64,000 nucleotides of DNA from Gaiellasilicea sp033857955 (GCA_033857955.1 JAWVCW010000031.1:62001-126000); one strand, 5' to 3'. Counted from the first letter of the stretch, positions 29,073-38,379 are shown. Notes: generated from the letters alone by a model not told the origin. A program made the numbers and translations.

Positions 29073-31586
29073 GTGCGTACGTCGGCCGAGCTGCGCGAGG
29101 GCTTCCTCTCCTTCTTCGAGGAGAAGGGCCACACGCGGCTGCCCTCGTGGCCGCTCGTCCCGCGTCCCGAGGACAAGTCGACGCTGCTGACGAGCGCCGG
29201 AATGCAGCCGCAGATGCCGTACTTCCTCGGCCTCGAGCCGCCACCGGCGCCCCTCACGGTCACGTCGCAGAAGTGCTTCCGCACGCCGGATATCGACGAG
29301 GTCGGGCTCGACGGCCATCACCTGACGTTCTTCGAGATGCTCGGCAACTTCTCGTTCGGTCAGTACTTCAAGAAGGGCGCGATCGAGCTGGCGACGGAGT
29401 TCATCCAGGAGCGGCTCAAGCTCGACTGGGATCGCATCTGGGTCACGGTTCACGCGGGCGACCCGGTCTTCAAGCTCGGCCCGGACGAGGTTGCGATCAA
29501 GGAGTGGGAGGCGATCGGAATGCCTCCCGAGCGGATCGTGGCGCTGCCGAGCGCCGAGAACTTCTGGTCGGTCGGCGGCCCCGGGCCCTGCGGCCCCGAT
29601 TCGGAGATCTACTGGGACTGGGGAGCCGAGCACGGTTGCGGAGACCCGACGTGCGCGCCTGCGTGCCCGCGATGCGACCGCTTCCTCGAGTTCTGGAACC
29701 TCGTGTTCATGGAGTTCGAGCAGCACCCGGACGGGACGCTGACGCCGCTCCCGCAGCAGAACATCGACACGGGCATGGGGCTCGAGCGGCTCGCGGCGAT
29801 CGTCCAGGACGTCCGCTCTGTCTACGAGACCGACGGCTACCAGGCGATCATGGAGTGGGTTGCGCAGGAGAGCGGCGTCGCCTTCGGTGACTCCGAGGCC
29901 GCCACGAAGGCGCACCGCATCCTCGCCGATCACGGCCGCGGGATGACCTTCCTCGTCGGGGACGGCGTCACGCCGTCGAACGAAGGTCGCGGCTACGTGC
30001 TGCGCCGGATCATCCGTCGCGCCGTCCACCAGGCGCGCACGATCGGGCTCGACGATCTCTGGCGCATCAGCGACGTCGTCGTCGAGCAGATGAGTCTGTG
30101 GTTCCCCGAGCTCCCCGAGAACCAGGAGCGGATCCGCGAGGTGCTCCGGGCCGAGGAGGAGCGTTTCACCGAGACCCTGGCGCGCGGGATGAAGCTCTTC
30201 GAGGAAGTCGCTTCGCGCGGCGCGATCACAGGCAAGGAGGCCTTCGACCTGACCGCGACCTACGGCTTCCCGTTCGAGCTGACCCGCGAGCTCGCGCTCG
30301 AGCGTGGGATTCCGGTGGACGAGGACGACTTCCAGCGGCGCATGGCCGAGCACCGGGAGGTCTCACGCGGGGTCGGCATGCGGGTCACGGGCGCTCTGCC
30401 CGGACCGCCGACAGAGTTCGTCGGGTACGAGCAGACCGAAGTCCTGACGGCGATCATCGCCCTCAATGACCTCGGCGACGGCCAGTTCGAGGCCAAGCTC
30501 GAGCGATCTCCCTTCTATCCCGCGGGCGGAGGGCAGGTGAGCGACGTCGGCTGGATCGAGCACGAGGAGACCGGCGCGAGGGCGGAGCTGCGCGAGGCGA
30601 TCCGGGTCGGCGACGACCAGGTGCTCGTCTTCGAGGGCACCGGCTTCAAGGTAGGCGACCGCGTGAAGGCCGTCGTCCCGTGGTCGGTTCGCTTCCCGAC
30701 GATGGCGAACCACACCGCGACCCATCTCCTGCACGAGTCGCTCCGGCGCGTGCTCGGCGAGCACGTGGCGCAGGCGGGGTCGGCGGTCCGGCCGGACAAG
30801 CTTCGCTTCGACTTCACGCACGAGAAGGCGCTGACACCGGAGGAGCGCCAGCAGGTCGAAGAGCTCGTGAACGAGCAGATCTTCGTCAGCCGGCCGGTGC
30901 GGACGTTCGAGACGCCCATCGACGAGGCTCGCCGTCTCGGCGCGCAGATGCTCTTCGGCGAGAAGTACGGGGAGATCGTGCGCGTGGTAGAGATCGACGG
31001 CTTCTCGCGCGAGCTCTGCGGTGGCACCCACGTCCGCTCGACCGCGGAGATCGGACCGTTCGTGATCCTCTCCGAAGGCTCGGTCGGCTCCGGTGCGCGC
31101 CGGATCGAGGCGGTGACCTCCGGCGAGGCCTTCGCGCTCCTCCACGAGCGCGCGCGCGAAGGCGACGAGCTCCGCGCACAACTGGCTGCGGCCCGCAAGG
31201 AGACCAAGACCAAGAGCGCGAGGAAGAACGAGGCTGACTACACGGTGACGAGGGAGACGGCAGCCGGCGACGTCACGGTGCTGGTCGTCGACCTCGCGTC
31301 GGGTGACGCGCTCGATGTCTCCGACCGGCTCAAGCAGCAACACGCACCCGCCGCCGTGATCGTCGGCGCCCGGAACGACGGCACCGCGCAGCTCCTGATC
31401 AACCTCGACAAGTCGCTCGAGAGCCGCGGCGTCAACGCGGGCGACGTGATCCGGGAGGCGGCCGTGCTGATCGGCGGCAAGGGTGGTGGGCGGCCGACGA
31501 TGGCGCGGGCGGGCGGCAAGCAGCCCGAGCGCCTGGAGGACGCGGTCGCACTCGCCGAGAAGACGATCATCGAGGCTCTGAACTAG
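29073..31586 (+). CDS. alaS: Alanyl-tRNA synthetase
   Basis: 837 aa from GTG 29073, which gives the typical start RTSAELREGFLSFFEEKGHT. The class II core includes SAGMQPQMPYFLG, FRTPDIDEVGLDGHHLTFFE and the aminoacylation motif GMGLERLAAI. The editing domain has zinc-binding NHTATHLLHESLRRVLGEH and CGGTHVRSTAEIG. The C-terminal DHHA1 domain has LINLDKSLESRGVNAGDVI and GGKGGGRPTMARAGG. A Cys cluster in CGDPTCAPACPRCDRF is an unusual insertion-like zinc candidate seen in some actinobacterial enzymes. ruvX starts right after the stop. Confidence 0.97.
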   Translation: MRTSAELREGFLSFFEEKGHTRLPSWPLVPRPEDKSTLLTSAGMQPQMPYFLGLEPPPAPLTVTSQKCFRTPDIDEVGLDGHHLTFFEMLGNFSFGQYFKKGAIELATEFIQERLKLDWDRIWVTVHAGDPVFKLGPDEVAIKEWEAIGMPPERIVALPSAENFWSVGGPGPCGPDSEIYWDWGAEHGCGDPTCAPACPRCDRFLEFWNLVFMEFEQHPDGTLTPLPQQNIDTGMGLERLAAIVQDVRSVYETDGYQAIMEWVAQESGVAFGDSEAATKAHRILADHGRGMTFLVGDGVTPSNEGRGYVLRRIIRRAVHQARTIGLDDLWRISDVVVEQMSLWFPELPENQERIREVLRAEEERFTETLARGMKLFEEVASRGAITGKEAFDLTATYGFPFELTRELALERGIPVDEDDFQRRMAEHREVSRGVGMRVTGALPGPPTEFVGYEQTEVLTAIIALNDLGDGQFEAKLERSPFYPAGGGQVSDVGWIEHEETGARAELREAIRVGDDQVLVFEGTGFKVGDRVKAVVPWSVRFPTMANHTATHLLHESLRRVLGEHVAQAGSAVRPDKLRFDFTHEKALTPEERQQVEELVNEQIFVSRPVRTFETPIDEARRLGAQMLFGEKYGEIVRVVEIDGFSRELCGGTHVRSTAEIGPFVILSEGSVGSGARRIEAVTSGEAFALLHERAREGDELRAQLAAARKETKTKSARKNEADYTVTRETAAGDVTVLVVDLASGDALDVSDRLKQQHAPAAVIVGARNDGTAQLLINLDKSLESRGVNAGDVIREAAVLIGGKGGGRPTMARAGGKQPERLEDAVALAEKTIIEALN

Positions 31587-31982
31587 ATGGCGAAGGTTCT
31601 CGCGCTCGACTACGGCGCCGCGCGGACCGGCGTCGCGATCTCCGACGCGACCGGAACGCTTGCCCGGCCGCTCACGGTGGTCGAGCGGGCCGCGACCGAG
31701 GCCGGCCTACGGCAGCTGGCGGAACTGGTGGCCGCGGAAGGCGCGGAGCGCATCGTCGTCGGCCTGCCGTTGACGCTTCGCGGCGAGCAGGGGGCTCAGG
31801 CGGACGAGACCGCGCTCTTCGTCGACGCTCTGCGGGCAGCCGTCGACATCCCGGTCGAGTCGTTCGACGAACGTTTCACGACGACGCTCGCCGCCGCCGG
31901 GCCCTCGTCGCGCGCGCCGGAGGATGCCCGCGCCGCCGCGCACCTGCTCGAGAGCTACCTGACGTGGACGAGCAGGGCATAA
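31587..31982 (+). CDS. ruvX: YqgF/RuvX-family nuclease-like protein
   Basis: 131 aa. RNase H-like fold: VLALDYGAARTGVAISDATG with the first acidic residue, RIVVGLPLTLRGEQGAQADE, VESFDERFTTTLA with the second, and a final acidic motif near SRAPEDARAAAHLLESYL. It is a putative Holliday-junction resolvase or 16S rRNA 5'-end processing factor. The alaS-ruvX-mltG-aroE order is widespread in bacteria. ATG 31587 abuts the alaS TAG. Confidence 0.92.
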   Translation: MAKVLALDYGAARTGVAISDATGTLARPLTVVERAATEAGLRQLAELVAAEGAERIVVGLPLTLRGEQGAQADETALFVDALRAAVDIPVESFDERFTTTLAAAGPSSRAPEDARAAAHLLESYLTWTSRA

Positions 31983-32899
31983 CGCCGATGATGCCGCCCC
32001 GGCCGGGGCGGCCGGAGCGGAGGCCCCCGCGCGGCCAGCTTGCGCGACGGCGTGCGTTCGCGGGTGTCCTCCTGCTCGGCTTCCTCGCCGTCGCTCTCTA
32101 CTTCGCACTCGGCCTGGGTGCCGACGACGCGAAGGTCGGGGCGACGCCGCCTCCCGTCACGACGGCCCCGAAGCCGGTCATCCTCAAGATCCTCTTCCCG
32201 GAGGGATTCACGCGCAAGGAGATGGTGAAGCGCGTTGCCGAGGTGCGACAGATCGCAAAGACGAAGCGGAAGGTGACGCCGAAGCTCTCCGGGAACGCGT
32301 ACGCCGCCGCGTCGAAGGCGGCGAAGGTGCCCGCGCCCTTCCGCAAGCACGCGCGCGGGATCGAAGGCTTCCTCTTCCCGGCGACCTACGAGTTCACGCC
32401 CACGACGACGGCGAAGCAGCTCGTCGCCGACCAGATCGCGCGCTTCAACGACAGCTGGGAGAAGGTCGACCAGCGCTATGCGAGGAAGAAGCAGCTGACG
32501 CCGTACGACGTCCTGATCATCGCGTCGATGGTCGAGAAGGAGACGATCGCGCCCGACGAGCGCCCCAAGGTCGCGGCGGTGATCTACAACCGGTTGAAGG
32601 CGCGGATGCCGCTCGGGATCGACGCGACCATCCGCTACGGGCTCGACGTCCCCGGCACCGAGTCGCTGCGCGTCTCGCAGCTCGAGAGCAACAACCCCTA
32701 CAACACCCGCAACCGCACCGGCCTGCCGCCCACCCCGATCGCGAACCCTGGCCTCGCTTCGATCCAGGCTGCGGCGCACCCGGCGAAGGTCACGTACCTC
32801 TACTTCGTGCGCAAGCCGGACCGGGTGCATCACTTCTTCACGGCCAGTGAGTCCGAGTTCTTCGCCAGGGCCTGTGAATACGGCTACGGCTGTGGCTGA
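31964..32899 (+). CDS. mltG: Endolytic murein transglycosylase MltG
   Basis: 311 aa. A Pro/Arg-rich cytosolic N-terminus, one transmembrane helix (AFAGVLLLGFLAVALYFALG), then a LysM-like part and the YceG core. Typical motifs are IEGFLFPATYEFTP, DVLIIASMVEKET (with the catalytic Glu), VAAVIYNRLKARMPLGIDAT, YNTRNRTGLPPTPIANPGLA and YLYFVRKPDRVHHF. It cuts nascent glycan strands at the membrane. GTG 31964 overlaps ruvX by 19 nt; ATG 31988 is a plausible alternative with no overlap. Confidence 0.93.
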   Translation: MDEQGITPMMPPRPGRPERRPPRGQLARRRAFAGVLLLGFLAVALYFALGLGADDAKVGATPPPVTTAPKPVILKILFPEGFTRKEMVKRVAEVRQIAKTKRKVTPKLSGNAYAAASKAAKVPAPFRKHARGIEGFLFPATYEFTPTTTAKQLVADQIARFNDSWEKVDQRYARKKQLTPYDVLIIASMVEKETIAPDERPKVAAVIYNRLKARMPLGIDATIRYGLDVPGTESLRVSQLESNNPYNTRNRTGLPPTPIANPGLASIQAAAHPAKVTYLYFVRKPDRVHHFFTASESEFFARACEYGYGCG

Positions 32900-32902
32900 A
32901 CC

Positions 32903-33619
32903 GTGATCTCCGGCACGACAGGTCTCGTCGGGCTGCTCCGCGACCCCAAGGTGGTGTCGCTCTCGCCACAAATGCAGAACGCGGCGTTCGCTGCGCGCGC
33001 ACTCGATCTCGCGTACGTCCCGCTCGGCGTAGGGCCGGGGGAGCTCGAGGACGCCGTCCGCGGGCTGGTCGCGCTCGGCTTTCTCGGTGCCAACGTCACG
33101 ACCCCGCACAAGCGAGCGGTCGTCGGGCTCTGCGACGAGGTCGAGGGCGCCATCGAGTCGGTCAACACGCTCGTGATCCGCGACGGTCGCGTACTCGGCT
33201 CGAGCACCGATACCGAGGCACTCGGCGAGCGTCGGCCCGCGAAGGCGGCGGTCATCGGCGCGGGCGGCGCCGCGGCCGCCTGGATTGCCGAGCTCGAGGC
33301 GCGCGGGGCGGACGTGCACGTGTTCGCGCGGAAGGGTGAATGGCCGCCCCGCGTCGAGGACATGGAGCTCGTTGTCCATGCGACGCCGGTGAAGGACGAG
33401 CTCCTCTTCGAGCCGCGGCAAGGGCAGACCGTGATCGACCTCGCGTATCGCGCCGAGGGAGGCGAGACGGCGCACGCCGCCGCCGCCCGTGCCGCAGGTT
33501 GCGAGGTCGTCGACGGGATCGAAGTGCTCGTCTTGCAGGGTGCGGCGTCGTTCGAGCGCTGGACCGGAGTACCCGCACCCGTTGACGTCATGCGCGCAGC
33601 AGTACGCTCTGCCGCGTGA
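32903..33619 (+). CDS. aroE: Shikimate dehydrogenase
   Basis: 238 aa, slightly short (usual about 270). The substrate domain has SLSPQMQNAAFAARALDLAY and GANVTTPHKRAVVGLCDEV with the catalytic Lys. The NADP domain has AAVIGAGGAAAAWIAELEAR and VIDLAYRAEGG. It reduces 3-dehydroshikimate to shikimate. GTG 32903 is 3 nt after mltG. The first gene of an aroE-aroC-aroKB-aroQ run; aroC overlaps its stop by 4 nt. Confidence 0.93.
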   Translation: MISGTTGLVGLLRDPKVVSLSPQMQNAAFAARALDLAYVPLGVGPGELEDAVRGLVALGFLGANVTTPHKRAVVGLCDEVEGAIESVNTLVIRDGRVLGSSTDTEALGERRPAKAAVIGAGGAAAAWIAELEARGADVHVFARKGEWPPRVEDMELVVHATPVKDELLFEPRQGQTVIDLAYRAEGGETAHAAAARAAGCEVVDGIEVLVLQGAASFERWTGVPAPVDVMRAAVRSAA

Positions 33620-34704
33620 ACCTGGGTCTCACCACCGCGGGCGAATCGCACGGCCCCGCTCTCGTCGCCATCCTGACCGGGCTTCCGGCCGGACTTGAGC
33701 TGGACCGGGCGGCGATCGACGCCGACCTGCACCGGCGCCAGCTGGGCTACGGCCGCAGCCCGCGCCAGCAGCTCGAGCAGGACGAGGTCGAGGTGCTCGC
33801 GGGCCTCCGGCACGGCCGGACGCTTGGGACGCCGCTGGCGCTCGTCGTTCGCAACCGCGACCACAAGAACTGGGAGTGGGGGATGAACCCGTGGCCGCCC
33901 GAGGGCGAGCCGTCCGGGAAGGGAACGAAGCCGGTGACCTTGCCGCGGCCCGGACATGCCGACCTCGCCGGGGTGCTGAAGTACGGCCACGAGGACGTGC
34001 GCAACGCGCTCGAGCGAGCGAGTGCGCGGCATACAGCGGTCTTCGTTGCCGCGGGTGGAGTGGCGAAAGCACTGCTCCGCGAGGTCGGGATCGAGGTTGC
34101 CGGCTCAGTGCTCGAGATCGGAGGCGAGCGTGAGGCCTGGGAAGCCGCCATCGACGCCGCGCGCGCCGACCGCGACACGCTCGGCGGGATCGTCGAGGTG
34201 CGCGCGCACGGCGTCTTCCCCGGGCTGGGGTCGTACGTAACCCGCGAGGAGCGGCTCGACGGGCGGCTCGCCGCGGCGCTGATGGGCATCCAGGCCGTGA
34301 AGGGCGTCGAGATCGGCGACGGCTTCGAGCTCGCCCGCGTTCGCGGCTCGTCCGCGCACGACGAGATCGAGCCCGGCCTCGCACGACGCTCGAACCGGGC
34401 CGGTGGACTGGAGGCCGGTGTCTCGAACGGAGAAGAGATCGTGGTGCGCGCAGCGATGAAGCCGCTGCCGACGCTGATGCGCCCGCTCGACTCCGTCGAT
34501 CTCGCAACCGGGGAGGCGGCGCAGGCGCTCGTCGAGCGGAGCGACGTCGCAGCGGTCGAAGCGCTCGCCGTCGTGGCCGAAGCAGCAGTCGCGTGGGAGC
34601 TCGCCCGCACCGTCCGCGAGAAGTTCGGCGGCGACGCGCTGGTCGACGTGCTTGCGGCGCACCGCGCCTATCTGGACCGCATCCAGTGGCCACGCACGCC
34701 CTAG
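33616..34704 (+). CDS. aroC: Chorismate synthase
   Basis: 362 aa. N-terminal TTAGESHGPALVAILTGLPA and RRQLGYGRSPRQQLEQDEVE are the family signature. Further motifs are HGRTLGTPLALVVRNRDHKN, RPGHADLAGVLKYGHEDVRN with the FMN-binding region, and GLEAGVSNGEEIVVRAAMKP. It converts EPSP to chorismate. GTG 33616 overlaps the aroE stop; TACGCT (33603-33608) lies 7 nt upstream inside aroE and could give an internal leaderless start. Confidence 0.96.
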   Translation: MNLGLTTAGESHGPALVAILTGLPAGLELDRAAIDADLHRRQLGYGRSPRQQLEQDEVEVLAGLRHGRTLGTPLALVVRNRDHKNWEWGMNPWPPEGEPSGKGTKPVTLPRPGHADLAGVLKYGHEDVRNALERASARHTAVFVAAGGVAKALLREVGIEVAGSVLEIGGEREAWEAAIDAARADRDTLGGIVEVRAHGVFPGLGSYVTREERLDGRLAAALMGIQAVKGVEIGDGFELARVRGSSAHDEIEPGLARRSNRAGGLEAGVSNGEEIVVRAAMKPLPTLMRPLDSVDLATGEAAQALVERSDVAAVEALAVVAEAAVAWELARTVREKFGGDALVDVLAAHRAYLDRIQWPRTP

Positions 34705-36107
34705 ACCGTCACATCGCTTTGGTCGGCTTCATGGGTGCCGGCAAGTCGACCCTCGGCGCGGCGCTTGCCGAGAAGCTCGGTCGGGCGTTCGTCGACGTCG
34801 ACAGCGAGATCGAGCGCGAGCAGCCGATCGCGCGGATCTTCGAGACCGGCGGTGAAGCTGCCTTCCGGCTGCGCGAGTCGACGCACGCGCTCGACGCACT
34901 GCGCTCGGGCACGCCGGCGGTGATCGCGCTGGGTGGCGGCGCGGTCGGAACAGATGAGATCCGGTCGGCGCTGCGAGAGCGCGCCGTGACGATCCTCGTC
35001 GAGATCGACGCCGAGGAGGCGTGGCGCCGCGTCGGCGGTGACCGTCCGCTCGCGCAGGACGAGGCCGCGTTCCGGACTCTGTACGAGCAGCGGCAGCCGC
35101 TCTACGACAGGGCCGCGGATGCGCGCACCCAGGATCTCGAAGGAGCCGTGCTCGCCGCGGGCGGCGTCCACGTCGAGTTCGGCGCGCTCGAGCGCCTCGG
35201 CGACCTCGTTCCCGGCGACGGGCCGGTCGAGATCGTGAGCGACGCGCGAGTCGCAGGGATCCATGGCATGGACACGCAGCTTGCGCTCGGCGCTCGCGCC
35301 CGCGCGATGCACGAGCTCGCCCCGGGGGAGATGGCGAAGACAGTCGAGTCGATCGAGGCGCTCTGGCACGCGCTGCGGCTCGAGCGCGGCGGGACTCTCG
35401 TCGCTCTCGGTGGCGGCTGCACGACCGACGTCGCCGGCTTCGCCGCCGCGACGTACCTGCGTGGGATCGACTGGGTCGCCGTGCCGACGACGCTCGTCGG
35501 CCAGGTGGACGCCGCGATCGGGGGCAAGACCGCGGTCGACCTTCCCGATGCCAAGAACCTCGTCGGCGCCTTCCACTGGCCGGTGCGAACCGTGATCGAT
35601 CCCGCGACGCTGGAGACCTTGCCGGACGCCGAGCTCGCGAACGGGCGCGCGGAGGTGGTCAAGACGGGGTTGCTCTTGGGTGAGCCGCTCTGGGAGTTGC
35701 CTCTCGGCGAGCAGGTGAGACGCTCGGCGGCGTTCAAGACGGCCGTCTGCCTGCGCGACCCCCACGACCGCGGCGAGCGCACGCAGCTCAATCTGGGACA
35801 TACATTCGCGCATGCGCTCGAGGCAGCTGCGGGGTTCGAGCTGCCACACGGCCGGGCTGTCGCGCTCGGCCTGCTCGCGGCGCTGCGGCTCTCGGGCCTC
35901 GACACTGGAGCCGTCGAGCAGGAGTTGCGGCCGGAGCCCGTGCGCGTCAATCGGGACGAAGCCTGGGCTGCGCTCGCGCGCGACAAGAAGGTCGTCGGCG
36001 GCGTGCCGCAACTCGTGCTGCTGGAGGCGCTCGGCCGGCCGAGGCTCGGCGTCGAGCTGCCGGCGGCCGAGGTGCGAGCAGCGCTCGACTCGCTGATCGC
36101 TGGATAG
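34686..36107 (+). CDS. aroKB: Bifunctional shikimate kinase / 3-dehydroquinate synthase
   Basis: 473 aa fusion. Residues about 8-160 are shikimate kinase: IALVGFMGAGKSTLGAALAE (Walker A), FVDVDSEIEREQPIARIFET, EAAFRLREST and IALGGGAV. From about 170 to the end is 3-dehydroquinate synthase: GGTLVALGGGCTTDVAGFAA, PTTLVGQVDAAIGGKTAVDL, KNLVGAFHWP and LNLGHTFAHALEAAAGFELP with metal ligands. One polypeptide therefore performs steps 2 and 5 of the shikimate pathway. GTG 34686 overlaps aroC by 19 nt. AroKB fusions are known elsewhere, for example in Thermotoga. Confidence 0.94.
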   Translation: MATHALDRHIALVGFMGAGKSTLGAALAEKLGRAFVDVDSEIEREQPIARIFETGGEAAFRLRESTHALDALRSGTPAVIALGGGAVGTDEIRSALRERAVTILVEIDAEEAWRRVGGDRPLAQDEAAFRTLYEQRQPLYDRAADARTQDLEGAVLAAGGVHVEFGALERLGDLVPGDGPVEIVSDARVAGIHGMDTQLALGARARAMHELAPGEMAKTVESIEALWHALRLERGGTLVALGGGCTTDVAGFAAATYLRGIDWVAVPTTLVGQVDAAIGGKTAVDLPDAKNLVGAFHWPVRTVIDPATLETLPDAELANGRAEVVKTGLLLGEPLWELPLGEQVRRSAAFKTAVCLRDPHDRGERTQLNLGHTFAHALEAAAGFELPHGRAVALGLLAALRLSGLDTGAVEQELRPEPVRVNRDEAWAALARDKKVVGGVPQLVLLEALGRPRLGVELPAAEVRAALDSLIAG

Positions 36108-36119
36108 AGTCCCCCTCCG

Positions 36120-36548
36120 GTGCGCATCGCCGTCCTCAACGGAGTCAACCTCGACGTGCTCGACCGGCGCGACGCCGTCCATTACGGCGGTCTCACCCTG
36201 GCCGACCTCGAGAGCCGCATCTACGCGTGGTCGAAGGAGTTCGTCTGCACGACCAGATGTCGCCAGACGAACCACGAGGGCCAGTTCGTCGACTGGTGTC
36301 ACGACGCGCTCGACTGGGCTGACGGCGTGATCCTCAACCCCGGTGCGTGGTCGCACTACAGCTATGCAATCCGCGACGCCGTCGAGCTCTTCAAGGTTCC
36401 CGTGGTCGAGGTGCATCTCTCCAAGATCGAGGGGCGGGAGGAGTGGAGGCGCGTGTCGGTGATCGGTGACCTGGCGACGAAGCGCGTCTCCGGTGAGGGG
36501 CCCGAGGGCTACCGAACGGCGATTGCGTTTCTGGCCGGTCTCGAATGA
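36120..36548 (+). CDS. aroQ: Type II 3-dehydroquinate dehydratase
   Basis: 142 aa. The dodecameric type II fold is recognised by VLNGVNLDVLDRRDAVHYGG, CRQTNHEGQFVDWCHDALDW and VILNPGAWSHYSYAIRDAVE, ending VEVHLSKIEGREEWRRVSV. The usual N-G-P-N-L-N-L-L-G motif is changed to NGVNLDVLD, and NPGAYTHTS to NPGAWSHYS, so it is a divergent member. It dehydrates 3-dehydroquinate. TAGAGT ends 9 nt before GTG 36120. The M24 peptidase gene overlaps its stop by 4 nt. Confidence 0.9.
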   Translation: MRIAVLNGVNLDVLDRRDAVHYGGLTLADLESRIYAWSKEFVCTTRCRQTNHEGQFVDWCHDALDWADGVILNPGAWSHYSYAIRDAVELFKVPVVEVHLSKIEGREEWRRVSVIGDLATKRVSGEGPEGYRTAIAFLAGLE

Positions 36549-37585
36549 GCCGAATCGAACGGCTGGCCGCGCTCCTCGACGAGCCGCTGCTGGTTACGAG
36601 CGGTGTCAACGTCCGCTACCTCACCGGCCTCTCGAGCTCGAATGCCGCGCTACTCGTCGACTCCGGCGGCGAGGCGACGCTGTTCACGGACTTCCGCTAC
36701 GCGCAGAAGGCCAAGGACCTCGACGGGGTCCGCTTCGAGCAGACGGCGCGTGCGGTGATCAGCGACCTCGCGACCAGGCTCGCGGGCCGGACGGTCGGAA
36801 TCGAGGCGCACGTGCTCACGGTTGCGAGCCACGAGACGCTGAAGGACGGCGGGGTCGAGACCGTCTCGCGGCAGGGGCTCGTCGAGCGGCTGCGCGCGGT
36901 GAAGGAGCCGGCCGAGATCGAGTCGATTCGCAAGGCCGCTGCGATCTCCGACCTGATGTTCGCCGCCCTCGCCGAGGAGCGCTTCACCGGCCGGACGGAG
37001 CGCGAGGTGGCCTGGCTCATACGCGCGCTCTTCCACGAATTCGGCTCGTCGGAGCTCGCCTTCGACACGATCGTCGCAGCTGGCGAGAACGGAGCGAGTC
37101 CGCACGCGGACGTGCGGGACGTCGAGATCCCCACCGACACGCTCGTCACCGTCGACGCAGGTTGTCGCATCGACGGCTACGCGTCCGACTGCACGCGCAC
37201 CTTCGCGACGGGCGAGCTGCCCGACGAGCTCGCACGCGCCTACGAGGTGTGCCTCGAAGCTCAGCTCGCCGGCCTCGCGGCGTTCGCGCCCGGCGTCAGC
37301 GGTCGTGACGTGGACGCAGCCGCGCGTGAGGTGATCGCGGCCGCCGGCTGGGGCGAGCAGTTCGGGCACGGGCTCGGCCACGGGATCGGGCTCGAAGTGC
37401 ACGAAGCGCCGACCGTGCGCGCAGAGTCGACCGACACGCTCGAGGCCGGCAATGTCGTCAGCTGCGAGCCGGGTATCTACCTCCCCGGCCTCGGCGGTGT
37501 GCGGATCGAGGACATGGTGCTCGTGACCGACGACGGCGGGGAACGCCTGACCGAGGCGCCGAAGGAGCTGAGGACGGTCCGGTAA
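36545..37585 (+). CDS. M24-family Xaa-Pro peptidase
   Basis: 346 aa. A creatinase-type N-terminal domain (LLVTSGVNVRYLTGLSSSNA) precedes the pita-bread domain. All five metal ligands are visible: Asp in TLVTVDAGCRIDGY, Asp in YASDCTRTF, His in FGHGLGHGIGLEVHE, Glu in VSCEPGIYLPGL and Glu in GVRIEDMVLV. This is the XPNPEP/PepQ type that releases N-terminal residues before proline. The aroQ-pepP-efp order is common in Gram-positive bacteria. It overlaps aroQ by 4 nt. Confidence 0.93.
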   Translation: MSRIERLAALLDEPLLVTSGVNVRYLTGLSSSNAALLVDSGGEATLFTDFRYAQKAKDLDGVRFEQTARAVISDLATRLAGRTVGIEAHVLTVASHETLKDGGVETVSRQGLVERLRAVKEPAEIESIRKAAAISDLMFAALAEERFTGRTEREVAWLIRALFHEFGSSELAFDTIVAAGENGASPHADVRDVEIPTDTLVTVDAGCRIDGYASDCTRTFATGELPDELARAYEVCLEAQLAGLAAFAPGVSGRDVDAAAREVIAAAGWGEQFGHGLGHGIGLEVHEAPTVRAESTDTLEAGNVVSCEPGIYLPGLGGVRIEDMVLVTDDGGERLTEAPKELRTVR

Positions 37586-37596
37586 CCTCCCCCGCC

Positions 37597-38163
37597 GTGG
37601 CAGAGGTCGTCTCAACCAACGAGTTCAAGACCGGGATGCACATCGAGCTCGAGGGCTCGGTCTGGCGGATCGTCGACTTCCAGCACGTCAAGCCCGGCAA
37701 GGGCGGTGCGTTCGTGCGCACGAAGGTGAAGAGCATCAACTCGGGCTCGGTCGTCGACAAGACGTTTCGGGCGGGAGAGAAGTTCCCGCGCGTCTACACC
37801 GAGGTCAAGAACATGCAGTACCTCTACGACTCGGGCGACGAGGTCGTGTTCATGGACGAGCAGACCTACGAGCAGCTCTCGCTGCCGCACGCGACGCTCG
37901 AGGCCGAGCTGCCCTACATGCAGCCCTCGACGCCGGTGCAGCTCCTCTTCGTCGGCGGTCAGCCGAGCGGCGTCCAGCTGCCGTCCTCGCTCGAGCTCGC
38001 CGTCACGGACACCGAGCCCGGCGTGAAGGGCGACACGGTCTCGAACGTGACGAAGCCGGCGACGCTCGAGACCGGCGCCGTCGTCCAGGTGCCGCTCTTC
38101 GTGAACGTGGGGGACCGGATCAAGGTCGACCCCCGCGAAGGCCGCTACATCTCGCGCGCCTGA
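37597..38163 (+). CDS. efp: Elongation factor P
   Basis: 188 aa. Three beta-barrel domains. Domain I has the modification loop HVKPGKGGAFVRTKVKS with Lys35 at the usual site, and the C-terminus has the EF-P signature VTKPATLETGAVVQVPLFVN followed by DRIKVDPREGRYISR. It relieves ribosome stalling at polyproline, which is relevant because the 21873 product is rich in Pro-Glu. TAACCT ends 8 nt before GTG 37597. Confidence 0.97.
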   Translation: MAEVVSTNEFKTGMHIELEGSVWRIVDFQHVKPGKGGAFVRTKVKSINSGSVVDKTFRAGEKFPRVYTEVKNMQYLYDSGDEVVFMDEQTYEQLSLPHATLEAELPYMQPSTPVQLLFVGGQPSGVQLPSSLELAVTDTEPGVKGDTVSNVTKPATLETGAVVQVPLFVNVGDRIKVDPREGRYISRA

Positions 38164-38170
38164 CGCCCCG

Positions 38171-38199
38171 GGCGGGCGGCTCCCGCCGGGCAAAGCCCG
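38171..38199 (+). terminator. Two GC-rich hairpins after efp
   Basis: GGCGGG-CGGCT-CCCGCC (38171-38187) and CGGGC-AAA-GCCCG (38187-38199) lie just after the efp stop. No T-run follows. Possible termination region at the start of a 270-bp gene-free stretch. Confidence 0.35.
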
Positions 38200-38320
38200 C
38201 TCCGCCGCCCTCTCGCCGCTCGCGGCGCTCCGACCGGCGGTCCGTGCTCGCGCACTGTTCCACCGCTCTGCGCACCGTGAGCGACGAGCCGGGGCGCCAG
38301 GCGGGCCGGTGCGAAGCACT

Positions 38321-38339
38321 TTGTATTTCTGAAACACAA
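38321..38339. promoter_or_regulatory. Operator-like palindrome, copy 1
   Basis: TTGTATTTCTGAAACACAA: 8-bp arms around CTG with one mismatch. It shares 18 of 19 bases with copy 2, whose centre is 59 bp downstream. Confidence 0.6.
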
Positions 38340-38379
38340 GGGGGCCGCGCGCCGCATGGTTATGCGGGCGAGGGTGGGC

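Noticed and set aside
28203..30353. 716-codon open frame antisense to the sigma factor and alaS
   Set aside because: Composition is typical of antisense shadows (His, Arg, Leu, Val-rich) and both sense genes are certain.
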